The notes under the pieces were generated by a model. The model had not been told where the DNA came from, searched no databases, and was given only the letters and a program-made list of their open reading frames with translations. Below are positions 9,176-17,555 of a DNA stretch of 46,997 nucleotides, one piece after another (positions within the stretch are counted from its first letter, which is position 1; the number at the start of each line of letters is the position of its first letter). The translations under genes were made by a program, and so were the position numbers. The stretch is from Deltaproteobacteria bacterium (lineage in GTDB: Bacteria > Desulfobacterota > Desulfobulbia > Desulfobulbales > Desulfurivibrionaceae). The DNA lies in assembly GCA_021847425.1 (NCBI GenBank), contig JAJZRF010000018.1, forward strand, positions 1 through 46,997, read 5' to 3'.

Positions 9176-9784
9176 TCAGGGTGTCTGGGCAGGGGCAGAG
9201 GCAGGGGCCTGCCCAGGGAGCCGGGAAGCTGGCAACAGGGCGATATAGGCCTTGACCTTTTCCTCTTTTTCCAGCTTGGCAACGAGTTGATTGGCATCAT
9301 CCAGCTTATCAAACTTGCCCACATAGATCCGGACAAAAGGATCATCCTTGTCGTCGGGCGAGATGGAAAAAGCATCATAGCCGCGGCTGCGCCACTGCGC
9401 CACATCCTGTTGCGCCCGGTCCTGGTCACGAACGGCGGAGACCTGAATGGCAAAAAAAGAAGGCTCGGCCTCGGCCCATTCCGTTTCCTGGGGAGGGGGT
9501 GCGGACGATGGCGCGCCTGCTTCCGGCGCCGCATTTTCCTTCGGCCCGGAAGAGGCGGCAGGTTCAACGGCGGCAGGCTTTCCCGGGTGCAGCGCCCCGG
9601 CAAGCTTTGCCAGCGGAGATTTTTCCTCCCCCGGGGTCGGCTGAAGAATGGTCTGTCCGGCCCAGATGCCGATGATGAACATCCAGAAAAAGATGCAGCC
9701 GGTGACCAGGGTCAGGCTGAACATCCCCAACAACCCCAGCTCAAAACGAATAACAAATCTGCCTTGCTTTTTCGGTGCGGTCAT
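9176..9784 (-). CDS. SPOR-domain inner-membrane protein
   Basis: The start at 9784 (MTAPKKQGRF, GGAG 9 bases upstream) gives 202 residues. A basic cytoplasmic tip precedes one membrane segment (about 20-45). A Pro/Ala/Glu-rich periplasmic linker follows, and then a SPOR domain (about 118-185: FFAIQVSAVRDQDRAQQ, VRIYVGKFDKLDDANQLVAKL). SPOR domains bind septal peptidoglycan stripped of stem peptides, so a role at the division site is likely. The C-terminus is a Pro/Ala tail. It lies downstream of argS across a repeat-containing gap of about 200 bases. Confidence 0.85.
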   Translation of the reverse strand: MTAPKKQGRFVIRFELGLLGMFSLTLVTGCIFFWMFIIGIWAGQTILQPTPGEEKSPLAKLAGALHPGKPAAVEPAASSGPKENAAPEAGAPSSAPPPQETEWAEAEPSFFAIQVSAVRDQDRAQQDVAQWRSRGYDAFSISPDDKDDPFVRIYVGKFDKLDDANQLVAKLEKEEKVKAYIALLPASRLPGQAPASAPAQTP

Positions 9785-9847
9785 ACGCGGATTCTCCGTT
9801 GCCGGGCAACACCGGGGCAACGCCTCCTCATGCTGATCTTTAAGGGC

Positions 9848-9910
9848 CATTACGAAGCAAGTGCTTTCTTGACCATCGCCGCTGGCACTGCTTCGTTACG
9901 GCTCTTTATG
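9848..9910. repeat. REP-like intergenic palindrome, copy 1
   Basis: GCCATTACGAAGCA and TGCTTCGTTACGGC form an imperfect stem around a loop containing CATCGCCGCTGGCACTG. The loop and right arm recur at 16776-16851 (CATCGCCGTTGGCACTGC, then GTTACGGCTC). It lies between argS and the SPOR gene. Confidence 0.65.
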
Positions 9911-9986
9911 CGTTTTGCTATCCAACCGGCGACATTATTGGTTAAGCAGCGCAAACGGCAACGGCTTACAGGCATGCCCCAGCGCC

Positions 9987-11645
9987 CTACATGGATTCCG
10001 GGGCGCTCACCCCAATCAGGGCAAGGCCGTTTCGCAAAACAACCCGCAGCCCCATGGCCAGCCAGAGACGAGCCCGGCTCAATTCTTCATCCTCGGAAAC
10101 AATCCGGTGCTTATTGTAGTAACTGTGGAACTGTCCGGCAACATCCTGGAGATAAAAAACAAGCCGGTGCGGAGCCAGATCAAGGGCCGCGCCCTCCACC
10201 AGACCGGGAAAAGCAGCCATGGCCTTGAGCAGCTGGGTTTCGTCATCCAGGGTGAGCCTGTTAAGCGGCGCATCCGCCAAGCTCCCCAGGACAATACCCT
10301 TGGCCTCGGCCTGCCTGCGGATGCTGTGCAACCGGGCATGGGCGTACTGGACATAGTAGACCGGGTTTTCCTGGCTGGTCTTGGTGGCCAGGTCCAGATC
10401 AAACTCCAGCTGGCTGTCCGCCTTGCGCATGAGAAAAAAGAAGCGGGCCACATCCGGGCCGACCTCGTCGAGCAGTTCGTCCACCGTGACGAAATTGGCC
10501 TTGCGGGTGGACATCTTCACCTGCTGCCCGTCGCGCAGCAGGGTGACGAACTGGTGCAGGACCACAGTCACCTTGGCCGGATCATAGCCCAGAGCCTTCA
10601 CCCCGGCCAGCACATCCGGCACCGTGGCGATATGGTCCGAACCGAAGATATCGACCATCCAGTCAAAGCCGCGCCGGAATTTCTCCCGGTGGTAGGCCAT
10701 GTCCGGCAACCGGTAGGTCGGCTCGCCGGTGGACTTGATGATCACCCGGTCCTGGGGCAGGTCAAACTCGGTGCCCCTGAACCAGACCGCGCCGTCCTGA
10801 TCGTAGGCCAGCCCTTTTTCCCGCAGGGCGGCGACCACATCGTCAACCAGGCCGTTTTCGTAGAGGGAATGCTCGTTGTAGTAGTTGTCAAAGACAATGC
10901 CAAGACGGTGCAGAGTCCCGTTGATATCGTCAAAGATCACCCGCTCGGCCTTGTTCTTAAAGGGCGTGACATCCGGCTCATCCTTGAGGGAATCACCCTG
11001 CTCCGTGATGAGCGCCTGAGCAATATCCCGGATATACTGGCCCTGATAGCCGTCTTCCGGAAAGGTGAATGGCAACCCCAGCGCTTCAAGATACCGGGCC
11101 CGGGTGGATTCGCCCAGCACCCGCATCTGCCGCCCGGCATCGTTGTAATAATATTCCCTGGTCACCTGATGGCCGGTGGCGGCAAGCAGCCCGGCGATGG
11201 CATCGCCCAGAACCGCCTGCCGCCCGTGCCCGACGCTCAAAGGTCCGGTGGGGTTGGCGCTGACAAACTCGACCAGCACCTTCTTGGACTGCCCGATGTT
11301 GCTTCGGCCGAAGGTGGCATCCTGAGCGCAGACCTCGGGCAGCACCGACTGCCAGACAGACTTGTTGATGTAGCAATTGACAAAACCCGGCCCGGCGATC
11401 TCCACCCGGTCCAGCAGATCGCTATGGGGGGCAAGCATCTCCACCAGCTGGGCCGCAACGGCCCGGGGATTCTTCTTGTCTTTTCCAGCCACGACCATGG
11501 CCAGATTGGTGGCCAGATCGCCCTGGCCGGCGTGCTTGGGTTCGTCCAGGGAATACCCGCCCGCCGCGGCGGCAGACCAAAATCCTGCTGCAACCCCCTG
11601 GCTGAAACAGTGGTCTATCAATTTTCTGAGGCGTGTCTTGATCAT
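9987..11645 (-). CDS. argS: Arginyl-tRNA synthetase
   Basis: ArgRS charges tRNA-Arg. The start at the ATG at 11645 gives 552 residues (MIKTRLRKLIDHCF). The class I HIGH element appears as SVGHGRQAVLGD after SANPTGPL, and the KMSKS loop as VKMSTRKANFVT. The N-terminal additional domain and the C-terminal DALR anticodon-binding domain (HRLVFYLQDVAGQFHSYYNKHRI) are both present. The ribosome site is weak (AGAAAG). A longer reading would begin at TTG inside a repeat (11673-11709) and is not accepted. Length is normal. Confidence 0.96.
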   Translation of the reverse strand: MIKTRLRKLIDHCFSQGVAAGFWSAAAAGGYSLDEPKHAGQGDLATNLAMVVAGKDKKNPRAVAAQLVEMLAPHSDLLDRVEIAGPGFVNCYINKSVWQSVLPEVCAQDATFGRSNIGQSKKVLVEFVSANPTGPLSVGHGRQAVLGDAIAGLLAATGHQVTREYYYNDAGRQMRVLGESTRARYLEALGLPFTFPEDGYQGQYIRDIAQALITEQGDSLKDEPDVTPFKNKAERVIFDDINGTLHRLGIVFDNYYNEHSLYENGLVDDVVAALREKGLAYDQDGAVWFRGTEFDLPQDRVIIKSTGEPTYRLPDMAYHREKFRRGFDWMVDIFGSDHIATVPDVLAGVKALGYDPAKVTVVLHQFVTLLRDGQQVKMSTRKANFVTVDELLDEVGPDVARFFFLMRKADSQLEFDLDLATKTSQENPVYYVQYAHARLHSIRRQAEAKGIVLGSLADAPLNRLTLDDETQLLKAMAAFPGLVEGAALDLAPHRLVFYLQDVAGQFHSYYNKHRIVSEDEELSRARLWLAMGLRVVLRNGLALIGVSAPESM

Positions 11646-11672
11646 TGTCTTTCTAATCCAGAAAAATATTTT

Positions 11673-11709
11673 TTGTTGAAATCGCAAAAAAACCGCGATT
11701 ACAACGGTT
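11673..11709. repeat. 37-bp dispersed repeat with inner dyad, copy 2
   Basis: This is the partner of 9054-9089 in the opposite orientation. It lies just upstream of argS and contains the same AATCGC ... GCGATT dyad followed by ACAACGGTT. Confidence 0.7.
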
Positions 11710-11733
11710 CACATTTTGTAACTCTTTAATTTC

Positions 11734-11760
11734 GGAGTCTCGGCTTCGCCTCGCTTACCT
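11734..11760. repeat. Single copy of the 27-bp repeat found four times upstream of aroB
   Basis: The unit begins GGAGTCTCGGCTTCGCC and ends TCGCTTACCT. It has the same length, same ends and near-identical sequence as the tandem units at 34099-34205. It sits in the gap between argS and alr. Confidence 0.75.
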
Positions 11761-11809
11761 GCGTTACGGACCTGTGACCTTTTTCCTTTTTTACGAGTCC
11801 ATCATTTTT

Positions 11810-12973
11810 TCAACAGACAGAGTGTTTTATGGGTTCCTCGCTGTCAACATGGACCTGCCGGTTGCAGGACCCAAAAAGGCAGAGAATCTCATAATTGATG
11901 GTGTCGGACCAACGGGCGATCTCCTCGGCCCTGATTTCCCCGGCCCCCTGACACCCAAGCAACACCGCTTCATCCCCGACCTTGACTCCGGGAATATCCG
12001 TCACATCGGCCATGCAGGCATTCATGCAGATCATACCACGGATCGGGGCCCGCTGTCCTGCCAGCAGAACCTCGGCCTTGCCCGTCATTCTCCGCAGATA
12101 GCCGTCAGCATATCCCGCCGGCAGAACCGCCAGCCGGGTGGAACGCTCGGTCACATACCGGTGGCCGTAGCTGATCCCCTGCCCTGCCGGAACCTCCTTG
12201 ACCTGAAGCACTCTGGTCGCAAAACGCATGGCCGGGCGGAGGTCCAGGGATGAAATTTCGTGCAGCCAGTCCGCCGGATAGCAGCCATAGAGGGAAATAC
12301 CCGGCCGAACCAGATCACAGCGCATCCGGGGGTAGCGCAACAGGGTGGCCGAATTGGCAATATGCTTGACCGGCCCATCCCCACCGTCTTGCCCCCGGCT
12401 CAACAGCTCCTGAAACAACGCATACTGTTCTTCCGTAACGGCATCGCCTTCCATATCCGCCTTGGGGAAATGGCTTACAATTCCGGAGAGATAGAGGTTT
12501 GGAAACCGGCGCAGGGCGGCGATGAACGCCGCAAGTTCGTGGGGGAGAAGACCAAGACGCCCCATGCCGACATCGACCTTTATCTGCACCCCTTTCCGGC
12601 ACCCAACCTTTACCGCTTGCGCACCAAGCGCCTCCACGGCCTCCAAGGTGTAAACCACGGGGGTGAGATCATGGGCCACCGCCTCCGCCGCCCCTTGCCG
12701 GTCAACGCCGAGCATGATCACGATCTGTCCGGTTATCCCGGCCTGCCGCAGCCGCACACCCTCTTCGATCTCGGCCACGCCAAAGGATGTGGCCCCTGCC
12801 TCGGCAAAGGTCTGGGCCGACGGGATAAGACCATGCCCATAGGCATCGGCCTTGACCACCGCCAAGATGCCCACCGCCGGGCCGACCAGTTTCCGCACCT
12901 GCCGGAAATTATGGCGCAGGGCGGCACAATCAACCTCCACTCTATTCCAGGTAGGTGTTCCCATATCAAGCAA
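11810..12973 (-). CDS. alr: Alanine racemase
   Basis: The enzyme interconverts L- and D-alanine for peptidoglycan with pyridoxal phosphate. The PLP lysine is in AVVKADAYGHG and the catalytic tyrosine is in GISYGHRYV. Other family motifs are QIKVDVGMGRLG, RPGISLYGCYP, GYADGYLR and CMNACMADVTD. The reading of 387 residues uses a TTG at 12973, which has GAGGG at good spacing; an ATG three codons later (12964) has poorer spacing but cannot be excluded. It follows the small membrane-protein gene by about 10 bases and is probably cotranscribed with it. Confidence 0.95.
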   Translation of the reverse strand: MLDMGTPTWNRVEVDCAALRHNFRQVRKLVGPAVGILAVVKADAYGHGLIPSAQTFAEAGATSFGVAEIEEGVRLRQAGITGQIVIMLGVDRQGAAEAVAHDLTPVVYTLEAVEALGAQAVKVGCRKGVQIKVDVGMGRLGLLPHELAAFIAALRRFPNLYLSGIVSHFPKADMEGDAVTEEQYALFQELLSRGQDGGDGPVKHIANSATLLRYPRMRCDLVRPGISLYGCYPADWLHEISSLDLRPAMRFATRVLQVKEVPAGQGISYGHRYVTERSTRLAVLPAGYADGYLRRMTGKAEVLLAGQRAPIRGMICMNACMADVTDIPGVKVGDEAVLLGCQGAGEIRAEEIARWSDTINYEILCLFGSCNRQVHVDSEEPIKHSVC

Positions 12974-12982
12974 CCCGTTCCC

Positions 12983-13414
12983 TCAGCGAAGAGGCTTCCG
13001 CGCGTTCCACTCCTGCCAGATGAGCCTGCTCGACAACAGGAGGGCCCATCCGACAGCAACATATATAACACCGACAATCAGGGAAGGCACTGCGGAATTA
13101 CGCAACAGACGTCCGCCAATCATCATGCAGACAACCATCCCCCACATCCGCCAGGAGTAGACCCCGCCAATACACATCCCATCCGGGCGCGCCACAATCC
13201 TGGCGATATTCTTCCGGGCCGCCCGGCCGATCACCAGAAACGCTTTCACCGTGCCGAGCCCCAGGGCCAGCCCCAGAAATATCCCGGACAGCGCCGGGTC
13301 CAGAAGATAGCCCCGCACCATCAGGTACAGGCCGATAAAACTCCACATCAGGGCGGCAACCAGGAGATTGGTGCGGGTGCTCGCCCCTGGCTTCAAACGC
13401 GCCAACCAACTCAT
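12983..13414 (-). CDS. Small four-helix membrane protein of unknown function
   Basis: The start at 13414 (MSWLARLKPG) has a strong GGAGGGAGGAG site and gives 143 residues. Four hydrophobic segments are visible (about 16-35, 40-62, 88-105 and 112-132), with a basic loop (RAARKNIARIVARP) between the second and third. No catalytic motif is recognised. Its outline is broadly like small AtpI-type membrane proteins, but no ATP synthase genes are near and I do not assign it. It precedes alr by about 10 bases. Confidence 0.7.
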   Translation of the reverse strand: MSWLARLKPGASTRTNLLVAALMWSFIGLYLMVRGYLLDPALSGIFLGLALGLGTVKAFLVIGRAARKNIARIVARPDGMCIGGVYSWRMWGMVVCMMIGGRLLRNSAVPSLIVGVIYVAVGWALLLSSRLIWQEWNARKPLR

Positions 13415-13467
13415 GCTTTCTCCTCCCTCCAAGCCCGCCATACCATAACGAACCTCTCCCTCGCATG

Positions 13468-13507
13468 CAAATAAATAGGCCTATCCCCAATCGTGGGAAT
13501 AGGCCTA
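13468..13507 (-). terminator. Rho-independent-type terminator after the ferredoxin gene
   Basis: TAGGCCTATTCCC and GGGGATAGGCCTA (minus strand) form a stem of about 12 bp with one bulge and a short loop, followed by TTTATTT. It lies 114 bases beyond the ferredoxin stop. Two smaller hairpins (8 bp at about 13548-13570 and 6 bp at about 13591-13610) lie between them. A TTGACA at 13585-13580 in the same gap may belong to an alr-operon promoter, but its -10 is poor. Confidence 0.65.
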
Positions 13508-13620
13508 CACACTTCAGAGAATGTTCTGCAAGCCGTTTGGAAAACACCCTTGCCATTGCATTGGCAAGGACGGCAACAGTGTCAACGGCGTAAGAAGCGG
13601 AACGGCTTCTAAATTCTACA

Positions 13621-13806
13621 TTACACCTCGGTGACGGTGATCGCACCCTCGGGGCAAACCTCTACACAGGTCTCACAGCCAAGGCATTCGTCGGCATTCA
13701 CAGGTTCGGCCTTGCCGTCAACCATTTCATACACCTGCGCGGGGCAAGCGTTTACGCACTCTGCATCACCGGCGCATTTGTCCTTGTCAACATCAATCTG
13801 CCACAT
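13621..13806 (-). CDS. Dicluster ferredoxin with an Asp at one cluster-ligand position
   Basis: The 61-residue protein starts MWQIDVDKDK at 13806, with GGAGGAAG at ideal spacing. The first cluster motif is C11-x2-D14-x2-C17-x3-C21-P, with Asp where the second Cys normally sits. The second is the full C41-x2-C44-x2-C47-x3-C51-P. In known ferredoxins such as Desulfovibrio africanus FdIII and Pyrococcus furiosus Fd, an Asp at this site ligates an interconvertible [3Fe-4S]/[4Fe-4S] cluster. It is a cytoplasmic electron carrier. Its promoter has the same T-tract/TTGACA arrangement as the dsr and sat promoters, which suggests it is expressed with sulfate respiration (inference). Confidence 0.93.
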   Translation of the reverse strand: MWQIDVDKDKCAGDAECVNACPAQVYEMVDGKAEPVNADECLGCETCVEVCPEGAITVTEV

Positions 13807-13919
13807 AGTACTTCCTCCATATAAGGTTAAAAAATTTTGATAAACAAGATCGCACTGCCACAAGAACGGGGCAGAATATCGAGCTCATTGCTTCCTGAAA
13901 AAGACAAAATTTTCCCTTT

Positions 13920-13948
13920 CCTCTAATGCACCAACATTTTTTTGTCAA
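13920..13948 (-). promoter_or_regulatory. Ferredoxin promoter, T-tract plus TTGACA
   Basis: On the minus strand TTTTTTATTGACA ends at 13943 (the -35 hexamer is 13948-13943). A 17-base spacer leads to TAGAGG (13925-13920), a weak -10. The 13-base string including the T-tract is identical to the one at the dsr promoter. The rest of the gap to the plus-strand gene at 14103 shows no gene. Confidence 0.5.
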
Positions 13949-14102
13949 TAAAAAAGAACCTCCTCCGCCATCAAGGACGGCAAGAGGGAAAAGACGATTC
14001 AGGTTGACCAGTTTGCGCTGATCTTTTAGGATACCAGCCGTTGTTTTTTTTGCAGGCGTCTCCCCTGTATTATTCTTAAACTTGTCCGAAAAGGCCCATT
14101 TT

Positions 14103-14465
14103 ATGAGCAGCAAACCAAAAATCAAGAAAAAGACCACCCCAAGCCCGGAACTCAAGGCCCAGAAAAACGAAGAAGCCATGATCGCCGGCATTTTGGAAGG
14201 AAGTCCCGACGGGATCGGGGTGGCGGTTATCCGGCTTGAATGCGGCTGCCGGAAGATGGCGGCGGTTGATTGCAAGGGGGAACCCGCCAGCAAGGTGATC
14301 ATATACCGGGACGAAGCCGAAAGCATCTGCGATGCGTGCAAGAAGGACAACGGCGCCTTTGCCAGAGTGACCACCCAGTTCATCCACTGGCAGGAGCCGA
14401 TGCCGGATGGCGCCACCAGAATGAAGATCGAGGCCAAGGTTCTCGGCACGTACACCAGCCATTGA
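14103..14465 (+). CDS. Small cysteine-containing protein of unknown function
   Basis: The start is the ATG at 14103, with AAAAGG 8 bases upstream; a TTG further upstream is less likely. The 120-residue protein has a very basic N-terminus (MSSKPKIKKKTTPSPELKAQ). The rest is a compact domain with ECGC near residue 50 and SICDAC near residue 79, which could make a four-cysteine metal site. There is no signal peptide or membrane segment. I do not recognise the family. It is convergent with the DUF3617 gene, ending 25 bases from its stop. Confidence 0.7.
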   Translation: MSSKPKIKKKTTPSPELKAQKNEEAMIAGILEGSPDGIGVAVIRLECGCRKMAAVDCKGEPASKVIIYRDEAESICDACKKDNGAFARVTTQFIHWQEPMPDGATRMKIEAKVLGTYTSH

Positions 14466-14490
14466 CCAACCCCGTGGCGGCGCTGGCAGG

Positions 14491-14982
14491 CTATTTGCCG
14501 CACACCCCCAGGTATTTTCCTTTGGTTTTCACGACCTGCCTGGTGGACTGTCCCTGGCCCTGGGTTGTCATGGTCATTGTGCTGTCCATGGTCTCGCCGG
14601 TATAAGTGGCGACCCCGTCTCCGGTCATTTTCATGCCTCCGTCGGTGCAAACGGTGCTCCAGTTGACCGTATTGCCCTTCCGTTCCATTTTGGTTGTCTT
14701 GCACTTGTTGTCGGTTTTCTGATCGGAGGCAGGGACCAGATCGTTCTTGGTGATACATTTCACAACCTTCGAGCGCATGCTATTTCCCCGGGTGGAAACC
14801 GACATTCCCGGAGGAAGCGTCACCCCCGGCGGCAGGGCGGGCATCTGCGGCATTCCTTCCATCTGCATCTCTGAACTGAACTCCCACTTTCCTTCACGGA
14901 TACCATCCGCAGCGCCTGCCGCCCCCGTCAGAACAAAGACCGCCGAAATCCCCAGAACAATCACCTTCGTTCCCTGTTTCAT
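14491..14982 (-). CDS. Secreted DUF3617-like protein
   Basis: The start at 14982 (MKQGTKVIVLG) has GGGAGG 7 bases upstream and gives 163 residues. A clear signal peptide ends at A-A-G-A-A-DG. The mature part begins with REGKWEFSSEMQM and continues with a Pro/Met-rich stretch and Cys pairs (KCITKND, CKTTKMERKGNTVNWSTVC), the pattern of DUF3617 periplasmic proteins. The family function is unknown. It lies downstream of the cobB/dsrN-like gene on the same strand across 103 bases. Confidence 0.78.
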   Translation of the reverse strand: MKQGTKVIVLGISAVFVLTGAAGAADGIREGKWEFSSEMQMEGMPQMPALPPGVTLPPGMSVSTRGNSMRSKVVKCITKNDLVPASDQKTDNKCKTTKMERKGNTVNWSTVCTDGGMKMTGDGVATYTGETMDSTMTMTTQGQGQSTRQVVKTKGKYLGVCGK

Positions 14983-15085
14983 CTGCACGCCTCCCGTTAT
15001 GTTTTACAAATTGTCCGCCTGCGATCGGATAGAGCTCCAGTATGGCTGTGACAGAACCGCTTGTCAACACACGGCGCCAAAGGCC

Positions 15086-16504
15086 TTAACCCTGCATCAA
15101 CCGATATTCCCGCGCCCTGGCCGCCAGGGCCGGAGCCCAGGATATGGTGCCCAGCGCATGGATGTGGGTGTACAATGCCAGGACGTTCTTGAACACCAGC
15201 CCATCCCGGCCGCAGGCAAACCCCACCCCCCGCTCCACCCGCAGGGCAAGCCGAGCAACCTCCCCGCCCCACTCTTCCACCCGGCTGTAACGGAATTCAT
15301 GTCCCTTGATCTCGGTCCCCTCCGGATAATAGGGATTTTTCCCCTCGACCTTGAGCACTGTATAGCCATGGGCCTGGGGTTTTTTCATCAGCCCGAACCG
15401 CACCGGGAAAAGACCCACCAGGGGAAAGACCTCGTCGCCAAGCACCATGCTCTCCCCGAGATAAATCAATCCGCCGCACTCCGCGTAGATGGGCAGCCCG
15501 GCTTGGGCGGCTCTTTTCAGGGAACCCCTAAAGGAAGCATTGGCGGAAAGCGCCCGGGCGCTGGTTTCCGGAAACCCTCCGCCGATATAGAGGCCATCAA
15601 GCGTTGGCAGCTCCTTGGCGGTCAGGGCATTGATCTCCACCAGCTGAGCGCCGCAGCGGACGAGCGCCTCCAGGTTTTCCGCATAGTAGAACTGAAAGGC
15701 CGCATCCTTGAGGATGCCGATCCGCACCGAATCTTCTGCCCCCTGCCGCGCTGGTCGCGGCGCTTTCGGCTCACTGGCGCAGGGGGCCATCATCTTTTCT
15801 ATCCCGGCAAGGTCAAGATAGCGCGCCGCCTTTTCGGCCAGGGTCTGCACCGCCGCCCCGGCTCCCGCATGCTCCGGGCAGGGGGTAACCCCCAGATGCC
15901 GCTGCGGAAAGGCGTCCTCCTTGGAACGGGGCATGGCCCCCAGAACCGGGATACCGGTGTACTGCTCCACCGCCTGCCGGACAAGGGCTTCGTGCCGGGG
16001 TGTACCCACCCGGTTTAAAATCACCCCACCGATTCTGACCTCCGGATCAAAGCGCTGGCAGCCCAGCACCAGAGCCGCCACGGTGCGGGTGGTCTTGGTA
16101 CAGTCAACCACCAGCAGCACCGGCAGGTCCAAGGTCTTGGCAAGCTCGGCCGTGCTGAAGGTTCCTTCGGCATCAACCCCGTCATAGAGCCCCCGGTTCC
16201 CCTCGATGATGACCAGCTCCCGCCCGTGCACCTGAGTACGGAAAGAATGGTCGAGCGCTTCCGGGCTCATGAGGTAGGGGTCAAGATTGTAGCAGGGATA
16301 GCCGGCGGCCAGGGACAGCCAGCCTGCGTCAATATAGTCCGGCCCCTTTTTAAAAGGCACGACCTGCCGCCCCTGCCCGGCAAAAGCCGCGACCAGCCCC
16401 ACCGCGACCACGCTTTTTCCAGAGCCGCCCCCCAATCCCGCCACCACCAACCCTTTTGCTGAATATCCATCCTCTGCGGCCAAAACCTTTCCTCCCCTAG
16501 CCAT
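15086..16504 (-). CDS. Cobyrinate a,c-diamide synthase family amidase (candidate DsrN)
   Basis: The start at 16504 (MARGGKVLAA) gives 472 residues. An N-terminal P-loop amidoligase domain has GLGGGSGKS (about 23-31), KKGPDYIDAGW and EGNRGLYDG. The C-terminal class I glutamine amidotransferase domain has the nucleophile Cys at about 343 (YAECGGLIYL) and YTHIHALG. CobB/CbiA amidates acetates a and c of cobyrinic acid. In many sulfate reducers a homologue called DsrN sits beside dsrABD and is thought to amidate siroheme. Here the gene is on the same strand as dsrABD and about 3.5 kb away, with no other cobalamin gene in the window, which favours the DsrN role. Sequence alone does not settle it. 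Confidence 0.9.
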   Translation of the reverse strand: MARGGKVLAAEDGYSAKGLVVAGLGGGSGKSVVAVGLVAAFAGQGRQVVPFKKGPDYIDAGWLSLAAGYPCYNLDPYLMSPEALDHSFRTQVHGRELVIIEGNRGLYDGVDAEGTFSTAELAKTLDLPVLLVVDCTKTTRTVAALVLGCQRFDPEVRIGGVILNRVGTPRHEALVRQAVEQYTGIPVLGAMPRSKEDAFPQRHLGVTPCPEHAGAGAAVQTLAEKAARYLDLAGIEKMMAPCASEPKAPRPARQGAEDSVRIGILKDAAFQFYYAENLEALVRCGAQLVEINALTAKELPTLDGLYIGGGFPETSARALSANASFRGSLKRAAQAGLPIYAECGGLIYLGESMVLGDEVFPLVGLFPVRFGLMKKPQAHGYTVLKVEGKNPYYPEGTEIKGHEFRYSRVEEWGGEVARLALRVERGVGFACGRDGLVFKNVLALYTHIHALGTISWAPALAARAREYRLMQG

Positions 16505-16775
16505 CGTCTGACCTAACTTTGCATTCTGATCGTCCCCTGCACAGAAAACCATCTGGCGCCCACGCTGTCAAGCGGTTGCGGCGGCCAGCCCGCAGCGATA
16601 TCCGGGGACGGCAAAGATTTTGACGAAGTTTTCGCCATATGGTACCTTGGCCCACTTGCACACCGACGACGCCATGCTTATATATATCCCACTTTGGCTG
16701 TTTGCCGGTGCTTTCGGCCCAAGGTCTTTTTTTCTGAAGCGCCATCTGCTTTTCTCGAGATTACAAAGCGGATTT

Positions 16776-16842
16776 AGGAGCCGTTACGGAGTAAACATCG
16801 CCGTTGGCACTGCTCTTTCCTGACCATTCCGTTACGGCTCCT
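16776..16842. repeat. REP-like intergenic palindrome, copy 2
   Basis: AGGAGCCGTTACGGA (16776-16790) and TCCGTTACGGCTCCT (16828-16842) form a 15-bp stem with one mismatch around a 37-base loop holding CATCGCCGTTGGCACTGC. Loop and arm match 9848-9910. It lies in the 425-base gap (16505-16929) between divergent genes; I see no gene in the rest of that gap. Confidence 0.7.
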
Positions 16843-16929
16843 TATGCCGTTTTTACCATGTAAACGGTATGGTTATTGTGTTCTAACGGCTTACGATTTT
16901 CAACCATTTTGAAAAAAGAGGACGCCCCC

Positions 16930-17553
16930 ATGCCTGCCCAACAGGAAGATCTGACCAAGATCATTGAAGAGCTTAAACAAAAGTGCGTTGAACTCCCGGA
17001 CAATATCGTGGCCCACCACCATCTGGCCTTGGTCTACCGCAAGGCAGGAAGAACAAGCGATGCCATGCGGTCGCTCGAACGGTGCCTGGAAATCGATCCC
17101 CATGCCGTGGAAGCCCTCATCAACATCGGGGCCATGCATTTTGAGCAGGGCGAGCTGGACAAAGCATTGGCCGCAAACCAGGCCGCAGTGCAGGTCAATC
17201 CGGCGCTGGCCCAGCCCCATAACAACATCGGCCTCATCTGGCAACAGAAGGGCGAAAGCGACAAAGCCATCGCCGCCTATACCATGGCCACGATGAACGA
17301 CCCGAAAATGCACATGGCCTGGATCAACCTGGCCTCGGCCCAGGTCATGGCCGGCAATTTTGAGCTTGCGGTCAAGGCCGCCAAGGAAGCGGTCAAGCTT
17401 GAACCGGATTTTCCCATGGCCCACAACAATCTCGCGGTGGCTCTCTATTACAACAAGGATCTACAAGCGGCAAAAAAGTCGCTGACCAAGGCGAAGGAAC
17501 TCGGCTACGCGGTTGATCCGCGTCTTGTCGAGGCCATCGAGAGCGAGCTGTAA
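16930..17553 (+). CDS. TPR-repeat protein, first gene of a TPR/HEAT trio
   Basis: The start at 16930 (MPAQQEDLTKIIEELK) with AGAGGA upstream gives 207 residues. Almost the whole protein is tetratricopeptide repeats, each about 34 residues: AHHHLALVYRKAGRTSDAMRS, ALINIGAMHFEQGELDKALA, PHNNIGLIWQQKGESDKAIA, AWINLASAQVMAGNFELAV and AHNNLAVALYYNKDLQAAKK. It is predicted cytoplasmic with no enzyme motif, so it is a scaffold or chaperone-like adaptor. Its stop and the next start are 2 bases apart, so the three genes 16930-19260 form one operon. Confidence 0.85.
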   Translation: MPAQQEDLTKIIEELKQKCVELPDNIVAHHHLALVYRKAGRTSDAMRSLERCLEIDPHAVEALINIGAMHFEQGELDKALAANQAAVQVNPALAQPHNNIGLIWQQKGESDKAIAAYTMATMNDPKMHMAWINLASAQVMAGNFELAVKAAKEAVKLEPDFPMAHNNLAVALYYNKDLQAAKKSLTKAKELGYAVDPRLVEAIESEL

Positions 17554-17555
17554 TC

